Source of the DNA: Nannocystis sp.
GTDB taxonomy: Bacteria > Myxococcota_A > Polyangia > Nannocystales > Nannocystaceae
Length of the DNA stretch: 64,000 nt
Reading direction: 5' to 3'
Assembly: GCF_016714285.1 (NCBI RefSeq)
Contig: NZ_JADJNN010000003.1
Location: 620,001 to 684,000 of the forward strand
The notes under the pieces were generated by a model. The model was given only the letters and a program-made list of their open reading frames with translations. It did not search any database and was not told where the DNA came from. Each line of letters starts with the position of its first letter. Positions within the stretch are counted from its first letter, which is position 1. Positions 40,774 to 47,614 of this stretch are shown here, one piece after another. Made by a program: the position numbers and the translations under genes.

Positions 40774-41793
40774 ATGACGACCCTGCTGCTCTGCGAAGAG
40801 GCGATGCTGGCGCACGATCAGGGGCCCCGGCATCCCGAGAGCCCGGCCCGCTTGCAGGCGATCCTCGAGCGGCTGCGGGCGCGTCCGGTGGCCGGCACGC
40901 GCTGGCAGGCGCCGCGTCCGGCACTGCGAGCGCAGGTCGGCCGGGTGCACGCGGCGGAGTACGTCGATTTTATCGACCAGGTGCGCGGGCAGCAGGTGGA
41001 GATCGACGAGGATGTGCGCATGTCGGCAGGCAGCACGGACGCGAGCTATCTGGCCGCGGGGGCGACGATCGACGCGGTCGAGGCGGTGGTCAGCGGGGCG
41101 GCTCGCAACGCCTTCGCGCTGGTGCGACCGCCTGGGCACCACGCGGAGGTGTCGCGGGCGATGGGCTTCTGCGTGTTCGCCAACGTGGCGATCGCGGCCG
41201 AGCACGCGCGCCAGCAGCTCGGTGTGGAGCGGGTGCTGGTGATCGACTGGGACGTGCACCACGGCAACGGGACGCAGCACATCTTCGCGGGCCGCGACGA
41301 CGTGCTGGTGTTCAACACGCACCAGTGGCCGCACTACCCGGGCACCGGCGCCGTGCACGAGCAAGGTTTTGGGGCGGGGCTCGGGTACACCGTCAATGCG
41401 CCGCTGCCGGGCGGGATGGGCGACGGGGACTATGCGGCGGTGTTCGCCGCGCTGCTGCGGCCGGTGGCGGCGAGCTTTCGTCCGGACCTGGTGCTGGTGT
41501 CGGCGGGCTTCGACGCGCACCGCGACGACCCGCTGGGCGACATGCAGGTGACGGCGGAGGGCTTTGCGGGGCTGTGCGCGGTGGCCCGGGAGATCGCGGA
41601 GGACACGGCGGGTGGGCGGCTGGTGCTGGCGCTCGAGGGTGGCTACGACCTCGGGGGGCTGGCGGACAGCGTGCACGCCTGCGTGGAGGTGCTGGCCGGG
41701 GCGACGCCGCCGGGGCAGCCGCGGCCGTCGCTCGCGGGTGAGGCGGCGCTGCGGTCCTTGCTGGTGGAGCACGGCCGGCGCTGGAAGTTGTAG
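40774..41793 (+). CDS. Histone deacetylase-family amidohydrolase
   Basis: A 339-residue zinc-dependent deacetylase: RHPESPARLQAILERL, LVRPPGHHAE with the paired catalytic His, GFCVFANVAIAAEHA, VLVIDWDVHHGNGTQ with the zinc-binding Asp and His, and ALEGGYDLGGLADSV. Bacterial members act on acetylpolyamines or other acetyl amides. It follows the YceI gene by 21 bp. Possible functional tie to polyamine uptake (PotD-like gene 8 kb upstream) is speculative. Confidence 0.92.
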   Translation: MTTLLLCEEAMLAHDQGPRHPESPARLQAILERLRARPVAGTRWQAPRPALRAQVGRVHAAEYVDFIDQVRGQQVEIDEDVRMSAGSTDASYLAAGATIDAVEAVVSGAARNAFALVRPPGHHAEVSRAMGFCVFANVAIAAEHARQQLGVERVLVIDWDVHHGNGTQHIFAGRDDVLVFNTHQWPHYPGTGAVHEQGFGAGLGYTVNAPLPGGMGDGDYAAVFAALLRPVAASFRPDLVLVSAGFDAHRDDPLGDMQVTAEGFAGLCAVAREIAEDTAGGRLVLALEGGYDLGGLADSVHACVEVLAGATPPGQPRPSLAGEAALRSLLVEHGRRWKL

Positions 41794-41857
41794 CTGCGGG
41801 GTGTGAGCGAAGGCAGCTCGGCCAGCGCGCGTGGATCGGCTACCTTCCCGGCCCCGC

Positions 41858-42220
41858 ATGGAGATCTTCAAAGAAGTCCGCTTCGAGGCCGCCCACCGCC
41901 TGCCCAACGTGCCGCCGGGGCACAAGTGTGAGCGGCTGCATGGTCACTCCTTCGTGGTGCAGTTGCACGTGCGCGGGCCGATCGGCGAGGTGAGCGGGTG
42001 GATCGTCGACTTCGCCGACATCGGGGTCGTGTGGGCGCCGCTGCAGGCGGTGCTCGATCACCAGTATCTCAACGAGGTGCCGGGGCTCGAGAACCCGACC
42101 AGCGAGCACCTTGCGCGGTGGATCTGGCGGAGGATCAAGCCGGGCTTGCCGGGGCTGTCGCAGGTGCAGGTGCGCGAGACCTGCACCTCGGGTTGCGTGT
42201 ACCGCGGCGAGGACGAGTGA
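41858..42220 (+). CDS. queD: 6-carboxy-5,6,7,8-tetrahydropterin synthase (QueD/PTPS family)
   Basis: A 120-residue enzyme: FEAAHRLPNVPPGHKCERLHGHSF supplies the zinc-binding His residues and the catalytic Cys, then VDFADIGVVWAPLQAVLDHQYLNE and NPTSEHLARWIW, ending in a VRETCTSGCVY motif. It converts dihydroneopterin triphosphate for queuosine. Other queuosine genes are not in the window. The stop codon touches the stop of the convergent phosphoesterase gene with no base between. Confidence 0.92.
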   Translation: MEIFKEVRFEAAHRLPNVPPGHKCERLHGHSFVVQLHVRGPIGEVSGWIVDFADIGVVWAPLQAVLDHQYLNEVPGLENPTSEHLARWIWRRIKPGLPGLSQVQVRETCTSGCVYRGEDE

Positions 42221-43447
42221 TCACTTCATCAGCGTCTTGCTAAACAGCTCCTTGCCGGTCTGGTCGTAGAAGATACCGGTGAAGCTGTTGTCCATGAGCT
42301 CGACCCACATGAAGCCCTCGATGTTGGGCACCGCGTAGTAGGCGGGGTTCATGCCGGGCAGGGGCTCGGCCTTGGAGCCGGCGCCGGAGACGATCCACTC
42401 GGTGCCGCACTTGGGCTCGAGCCACTGGAGGTTGTGGTCGTGGCCGCTGATGAAGACGTCGATCTTACCGCAGACGGCGGTCTCCATGGCCGCCTTGACC
42501 TTGGCGCCGGTGACGAAGTCGAAGGGGATGCCCTCGAGGTTCTCGTAGTCGCCGGCGTTGCCGTGATCACCGTTCGAGATATAGGGGTGGTGGCCGAAGC
42601 CGATCTTCCAGGTGGCGGTGCTCGCGGTGACGCCTGCGACCAGCCAGGCCACCTGCTTGTCGGAGTTGCCGTTGATCGGGTCGGTCATGATCTGGTTGGT
42701 GTCGAGGCCCCAGAACTCGGCGTGCTCCTGCTTGAAGCTGTAGTACTTGGCGGGCATCTTCCAGGTCTGGCTCTTCTTGGTGTAGTCGACCTGGTACTGC
42801 GACTTCTGGAAGTTCAAGTCGACGCCGATGCCGGCGCCGCCGTAGTCGTGGTTGCCGAGGACGACGTAGATCGGGAAGTCGAGGTCCTCGTAGGGGAGCT
42901 CGAACTTGTCCTGGAACTGCGGGTCGTTGACGCTGGTCACGCCGCTGTCATAGAAGTTGTCGCCGAGCAGCAGGCCGAAGTCGCAGCCCTTCTCGGCGCA
43001 GAGGGCTGCGATCGCCTGGCCGACGGCGTACTGGGCCTCGTTGCCCTCGCCGGTGTCGCCGAGGGCGACGAAGCGGACCACGTTCGCGGTCCCGCCGGTG
43101 GTGCTGTCGCCGGTGGTTGCGTCGGTGGTGGCGTCGCCGGTGGACGGGTCGGTGGTGGTCTGCGGGGTGGTCGTCGGGTCGGAGCCGGGGCCATTGCTGG
43201 TGGGGCTGGTGGGGCTGGTGGGGTCGCCGGTGGTCGTGGCGCTGTCGCTGCCGCTGCCGCTGCCGCCCGTGGGCGTGTCGCTGGTGGCCGGGCCGGCGGT
43301 GGTCGGCGAGGGTTGGGTGCTGCTGCCCGCCTCGCCGGTGGTCGCCGCGCTGGCGGTGGTGGCTCCGCCGTTGTCACCACAGGCGAGCAGGAGCAGGGCG
43401 CAGGTGAGGCCGAGGCCGTGGATACGATCGCGGGAGAGGGGCAGCAT
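42221..43447 (-). CDS. Metallophosphoesterase lipoprotein
   Basis: A 408-residue exported protein: lipobox LLAC (Cys23), Thr/Ser/Gly linker to about residue 120, then a calcineurin-type phosphoesterase: VALGDTGEGN, LLLGDNFYDSGV, VVLGNHDYGG, GFGHHPYISNGDH and ISGHDHNLQ. This resembles purple acid phosphatase-like members acting outside the cytoplasm. ATG at 43447 begins the signal peptide directly. Divergent from IgGFc paralogue 3. Confidence 0.9.
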   Translation of the reverse strand: MLPLSRDRIHGLGLTCALLLLACGDNGGATTASAATTGEAGSSTQPSPTTAGPATSDTPTGGSGSGSDSATTTGDPTSPTSPTSNGPGSDPTTTPQTTTDPSTGDATTDATTGDSTTGGTANVVRFVALGDTGEGNEAQYAVGQAIAALCAEKGCDFGLLLGDNFYDSGVTSVNDPQFQDKFELPYEDLDFPIYVVLGNHDYGGAGIGVDLNFQKSQYQVDYTKKSQTWKMPAKYYSFKQEHAEFWGLDTNQIMTDPINGNSDKQVAWLVAGVTASTATWKIGFGHHPYISNGDHGNAGDYENLEGIPFDFVTGAKVKAAMETAVCGKIDVFISGHDHNLQWLEPKCGTEWIVSGAGSKAEPLPGMNPAYYAVPNIEGFMWVELMDNSFTGIFYDQTGKELFSKTLMK

Positions 43448-43597
43448 CGAGCGCGAGTGTATACCGGGGGCCGCGGCGTCGAGGTGTGAGAACCCGCCGA
43501 TCTGCGGCCGGGGGTCCACGCGGGTGTCTGCGCGGGTTGGGGGAGAGTACGGCTTCCCGTGACGCTGTGTTTTCCGTATGGTGCGGGGATGGTGCCC

Positions 43598-45295
43598 ATG
43601 AAGTTCGGTGTGGCTGCACGTGGTTTGGTCTCTGCGATCGCAGTGGTGGCGGCGGGCTGCGGCGACTCGGGGCGCGGCGGTGACGAGGAGGTCACGAGCA
43701 ACGCGAGCGCCAGCGTCAGCGTGGGGTCGATCACCAACATGACGGTGGCGGGCACGACCTCGCCGGACGGCCCGACCAGCGCGGGGCCTGGCGGGGTCAC
43801 GGAGGGGGGCACGGGGACCAGCGACGGGGTGACCTCGCAGGCGAGCGACGGGCCGAAGTTCGACCTCGGCGAGCAGCCGATGAACGACCTCGGGATGATG
43901 GACGGGCCGATCATCCCGACGACCTGCGCCGAGGCGGCGAGCGGCAAGAGCACGGTGGGCTGCAAGTTCTACGCGGTCGACATGGACTCGCACGACTCGG
44001 TGGAGACCTCGCAGTACGCGATCGGCGTGGCCAACGTGCAACTGGCCGGGATGGCCAACGTGACGATCGAGACGAAGGAGGGCGGGGTGTGGCAGGTGGT
44101 CGGTGGACCGACGGCGGTCGGTCCGCTGCAGCTGTTCACCTTCAACCTGCCGGACCGCCACCAGGACGACACCGGGCTGCGCGTGGGCGGGGCCTATCGC
44201 GTGACGGCGGACGTGCCCGTGGTGGCCTACCAGTTCAACCCGGTCGACGGGGCCAGCTCGTTCCTGTCGGACGCGGCGATGCTGTACCCGGCGGCGTCGC
44301 TCGACACGGTCAATCACGTGACGGCGTGGACCTCGATGATGGACAACACCAACGGCTTTCAGCACAGCTACGCGACGGTGATCGCCACGGTGGACGGGAC
44401 CATGGTGACGATCGATCCGAAGACGGTGACGGCCGCGGGCGCCGGGGTGCCGCAGGGGGCTCCGGGGGCGCCCTACATGGTGGCGATGCAGGAGGGCGAC
44501 GTGCTCAACGTGGCGGTGCAGTCGCTCGGCACCTCGATGACGGGGACCAAGGTCAACAGCAACGCCGATCACCCGGTGGCGGTGTTCGCCGGCCAGGAGT
44601 GTGCGTTGATTCCGGCGGCGGTGTGCTGCTGCGATCACATGGAGGAGCAGCTCGCGGGGGTGCGGCTGTGGGGGAAGAGCTTCATCGCTGCGCGCATGCC
44701 GGTGCGCAACCCGGGCGCGCCGGAGCAGACGCTGTGGCAGATCTACGCGGCGGAGAACGGGACGACGGTGAAGGTCAACTACGACCCCGGGGTGACGGGG
44801 ATCCCGGCGCCGCAGTTCGTGCTGAACCAGGGCGAGGTCTCGGAGATGTACGTGAGCGGCCCGCCCGGGGAGGAGGGGGACTTCGAGGTGATCGCGGACA
44901 AGCCGATCGCGGTGTACGGCTATATGGTGGGGTCGGAGGCGTTCGGCAGCGCGATCGGTGACCCGGCGATGGTGGCGATGGCGCCGAGCGAGCAGTTCCT
45001 GCCGCGTTATGTGGTGCTGGTGCCGGGGACGTGGATCAACGATATCGCGGTGGTGACGCGGCCGGCGGGGGCGCAGATCCTGCTCGACGGGGTGGCGATC
45101 CCCGACGCGAGCTTCAACCCGGTGGCGGCCAGCGGCTTCGAGGTCGCGCGCGTGTCGGTGCCAGACGGCGTGCACGTGTTCGACGGCGGCGATGAGCCGT
45201 TTAGCGTGATCATCGTCGGGTACGATGAATATGACAGCTACGCGTATCTCGGGGGGACCGGGACCGGGAAGATCAATCCGAACCCGCCGGGCTGA
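43598..45295 (+). CDS. IgGFc-binding-type lipoprotein (paralogue 3)
   Basis: A 565-residue exported protein: lipobox AAGC (Cys21), a Ser/Thr/Gly linker, then FYAVDMDSHDSVETSQYAIG and a long domain of the IgGFc-binding N-terminal type (DVPVVAYQFNPVDG, AVFAGQECALIP, CCCDHMEEQLAGVRLWGKSF, PIAVYGYMVGSEAFG). More distant from paralogues 1 and 2 than these are from each other. ATG at 43598 is preferred over 43589. Its last 55 bases are part of a 57-bp repeat found again at 46335. Confidence 0.83.
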   Translation: MKFGVAARGLVSAIAVVAAGCGDSGRGGDEEVTSNASASVSVGSITNMTVAGTTSPDGPTSAGPGGVTEGGTGTSDGVTSQASDGPKFDLGEQPMNDLGMMDGPIIPTTCAEAASGKSTVGCKFYAVDMDSHDSVETSQYAIGVANVQLAGMANVTIETKEGGVWQVVGGPTAVGPLQLFTFNLPDRHQDDTGLRVGGAYRVTADVPVVAYQFNPVDGASSFLSDAAMLYPAASLDTVNHVTAWTSMMDNTNGFQHSYATVIATVDGTMVTIDPKTVTAAGAGVPQGAPGAPYMVAMQEGDVLNVAVQSLGTSMTGTKVNSNADHPVAVFAGQECALIPAAVCCCDHMEEQLAGVRLWGKSFIAARMPVRNPGAPEQTLWQIYAAENGTTVKVNYDPGVTGIPAPQFVLNQGEVSEMYVSGPPGEEGDFEVIADKPIAVYGYMVGSEAFGSAIGDPAMVAMAPSEQFLPRYVVLVPGTWINDIAVVTRPAGAQILLDGVAIPDASFNPVAASGFEVARVSVPDGVHVFDGGDEPFSVIIVGYDEYDSYAYLGGTGTGKINPNPPG

Positions 45296-45297
45296 GG
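45241..45297 (+). repeat. 57-bp direct repeat, copy 1 (end of IgGFc paralogue 3)
   Basis: Covers the last codons and stop of the gene (LGGTGTGKINPNPPG). Matches 46335-46391 with three mismatches. Confidence 0.95.
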
Positions 45298-45476
45298 TTC
45301 GGGCGCGACCTGCGGGCGCCCGGGAGCCAGGCGCGCGCAAGAAGCCGCCCGAGGTCGCTCCAGCTTCACCAAACGGCCTGCGTCCGTGGACCATCGCCGC
45401 TCTGGTACTCGACCCGCCGGCAGAATTCCCGCTTGAAAATTCTTGGCCGCGGGGCACTGGATCGATCCATATCGTC

Positions 45477-46316
45477 ATGCTCAACCGTTGGACGCCCACG
45501 CTCACGCTCGCCCTGGCCTGCTCACCGACGCCCGTGACCACCGATGGCGGCACCGGTGACGCGGGCACCACCGTCGTCGGTACTGGCGACACGAGCGCGG
45601 GCGACACGAGCACTGGCGTCACGGAGACCGGCACGACCGCGTCGCCGACCACGGGGGGACCCGCCGGGCCGGGGTTCTGCACTCCCCTCTGCGAACAGGA
45701 GGACCAGCCGTGCCGCGTCGACGGCTACGCGTCCGACTTCCTCTGCATCGATGGCGTGTGCGAGTTCTCGGCGTGCGCGAGCGACAAGGTCTGCCACTTG
45801 CGCGCGGCGAAGTGGGGCGGCGACTGCCTCGATAATTCGATGTGCACCAAATCCGGCTACATGTGCATCGAATTCGAGGGCGAGGGCCGCTGCGCGCCGC
45901 TCGAGGACGATATGATCGGCTGCGCCGACATGGGCCTGGTTGCGCAGGAGGTCATGCTGTTCGGGAGCATCGAAGGCGTGACCGTCTGCGCCGACACAGC
46001 GGCGCGCTGCGTCGACGGGAATTGCTTCTTTCCGTGCAAGTCCGACGCCGAGTGCCCGGCCGATCAGGGCCGCCCGCACTGCGACGTCGGCAGCGGCGAG
46101 TGCCGCTGCAACGACGACGCCGAGTGCCTCGCCAGCGGCACGCCCGGCCTGGTCGCGTGTGTGGCGGGGACCTGCGGCTGCAACGTCGACGCCGACTGCG
46201 CGGGCGGCACGAACATCGACGTCTGCGTCGACGGCAAGTGCGGCTGCTCGTCGAGCGCCGCCTGCAACGTCCCCGTCTTCGACAACGCCGTTCAGGCGTG
46301 CGTGCCTGGCGGCTAA
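45477..46316 (+). CDS. Cys-rich lipoprotein (paralogue B)
   Basis: A 279-residue exported protein: lipobox ALAC (Cys15), Thr/Gly linker to about residue 60, then the same Cys-spaced modules as the gene at 37023 (CEQEDQPC, CIEFEGEGRCAPL, CKSDAECPADQGRPHCDVGSGEC, CNVDADC, CGCSSSAAC). ATG at 45477. The gene and 181 bp upstream lie between two 57-bp direct repeats, as if inserted after the IgGFc-type gene. Confidence 0.82.
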   Translation: MLNRWTPTLTLALACSPTPVTTDGGTGDAGTTVVGTGDTSAGDTSTGVTETGTTASPTTGGPAGPGFCTPLCEQEDQPCRVDGYASDFLCIDGVCEFSACASDKVCHLRAAKWGGDCLDNSMCTKSGYMCIEFEGEGRCAPLEDDMIGCADMGLVAQEVMLFGSIEGVTVCADTAARCVDGNCFFPCKSDAECPADQGRPHCDVGSGECRCNDDAECLASGTPGLVACVAGTCGCNVDADCAGGTNIDVCVDGKCGCSSSAACNVPVFDNAVQACVPGG

Positions 46317-46334
46317 GAGGTTTCAACGCCGGGG

Positions 46335-46391
46335 CGCGTATCTCGGGGGGATGGGGACCGGGAAGATCAATCCGAACCCGCCGGGCGGAGG
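46335..46391 (+). repeat. 57-bp direct repeat, copy 2 (downstream of the Cys-rich gene)
   Basis: Second copy of the 3' end of IgGFc paralogue 3, 1094 bp from the first and 18 bp after the stop of the Cys-rich gene. It has no gene of its own. Confidence 0.95.
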
Positions 46392-46448
46392 CCGGGGCGG
46401 GGTCAGGCGACGACAGCGAGGGCAGCAGCTGCCGGGAGGGCGCGCAGG

Positions 46449-46907
46449 TCAATGCGCGGACGAGGGCTCGCAGGCGCGGCGGGTGACCTCGTGGCGGTAG
46501 GCGAACATTCGTTCGAGCTTGTGCGCGGCGAAGCGGCCGGCGACCAGGTCACCGAGGGCGCCGCCGCGGAGCTCGTACTCGATGTCGTCCGTGAGGCGCG
46601 AGCCGGTGGCGGTGGGCTCGACGATGTGGCGGTGCAGCCAACTTTTAAAGGGGCCGCCGGACATGCGGTCGGCGAACATGTGGCCTGGCTCGAGGGCGAC
46701 GTGCTCGGCGTGGAGGGTGACCCAGAAGGGGCCGAGGTGCTGGCGGATCACCACGCGGGTGCCGACGGCGAGGGAGGTCGGGGGCTGGAGGATCGTGGTG
46801 CGCTCCCACGGCGGCATGAGCAGGGCGAAGGCGTCGGGGCGCTCATGGAAGGCCCACAGGGTCGCGGCGGGGGCGGCGACGTCGAGGGTGCGGGTGAAGC
46901 GGGGCAT
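46449..46907 (-). CDS. SRPBCC-family protein
   Basis: A 152-residue protein of the START/polyketide-cyclase-like SRPBCC fold: FTRTLDVAAPAATLWAFHE at the start, VIRQHLGPFWVTLHAEHVAL, FKSWLHRHIVEPTATGSRLTDDIEYELRGG, and a C-terminal helix AAHKLERMFAYRHEV. The fold binds small hydrophobic ligands. Activity not evident. ATG at 46907; divergent from the NTF2-like gene with 170 bp between. Confidence 0.85.
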   Translation of the reverse strand: MPRFTRTLDVAAPAATLWAFHERPDAFALLMPPWERTTILQPPTSLAVGTRVVIRQHLGPFWVTLHAEHVALEPGHMFADRMSGGPFKSWLHRHIVEPTATGSRLTDDIEYELRGGALGDLVAGRFAAHKLERMFAYRHEVTRRACEPSSAH

Positions 46908-47077
46908 GCGGGGTCTATAGGCGAAGATCGACTCAGCGGCACTGGATGAGCGTGGGCGTGGGCTCGGTGTGGCCTGGGCGCGCAATTGTGGGGGCGAAAA
47001 TGGCAGGTTGTGGGGCGGAGCGTACGTTGTGGCGTTCGTCGTGGCAATTTGTCGGTGAAGGGTGATACGGACGCGTG

Positions 47078-47608
47078 ATGACCCAGTGGAACCCGTCGCA
47101 ACAACATCTGCTCGATATGTGGCAGAAGCACATGTACTCTGAGTTTGTCCTCAAGGACGTCGACATGGCCCTGTCGACGATGACCGACGACCCCTATGTG
47201 CTGTGCGTGCCGGTGGGCAACGGCGGGTACGGGCAGGCGGGGGTCCGGCGCTTTTACGGTGAGCAGTTCTTCACCGGCATGCCGGCCGACATCCAGAGCA
47301 CTCAGGTCGCGCTGACGATCGCGGAGAACACGCTGATCGAGGAGTCGGTCATCTCGTTCACGCATGACATCCCGATGGCGTGGATGCTGCCGGGTGTGGG
47401 CCCGACTGGGCGTCGCGTCGAGCTCGCCTTCATCGGCGTGATCAGCTTTCACGACGGGAAGATCTGCAGCGAGCGGCTGTACTGGGATCAGGCCAGCGTG
47501 CTCGTGCAGCTCGGCGTGATCGATCGGGGCACCCCGGCGGTTTGCGGCGTCGAGCCGGCGAGGTTGCTGCAGGACCCGTCGAAGCTCGCGGGGCGGACCC
47601 TGGCATAG
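47078..47608 (+). CDS. SnoaL/NTF2-like protein
   Basis: A 176-residue protein with the cone fold pattern of SnoaL/ketosteroid-isomerase-like families: HMYSEFVLKDVDMALSTMTD, VRRFYGEQFFTGMP, VISFTHDIPMAWMLPGV, and VISFHDGKICSERLYWDQAS. Such proteins include isomerases, hydrolases and binding proteins for small molecules; no catalytic set is obvious. ATG at 47078 (GTG at 47075 also possible). Convergent with pnkp, 6 bp between stops. Confidence 0.8.
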   Translation: MTQWNPSQQHLLDMWQKHMYSEFVLKDVDMALSTMTDDPYVLCVPVGNGGYGQAGVRRFYGEQFFTGMPADIQSTQVALTIAENTLIEESVISFTHDIPMAWMLPGVGPTGRRVELAFIGVISFHDGKICSERLYWDQASVLVQLGVIDRGTPAVCGVEPARLLQDPSKLAGRTLA

Positions 47609-47614
47609 GCGTCG

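Noticed and set aside
42221..45682. One long 1153-residue minus-strand frame
   Set aside because: Only the last 408 codons code for the phosphoesterase; the rest is antisense to IgGFc paralogue 3 and is Arg/His-rich shadow sequence.
47149..47162. GTCC-TCAA-GGAC in the NTF2-like gene as another hairpin element
   Set aside because: Only four-base arms without the CTG or GACAT extension, and the encoded VLKDVD fits the protein family.
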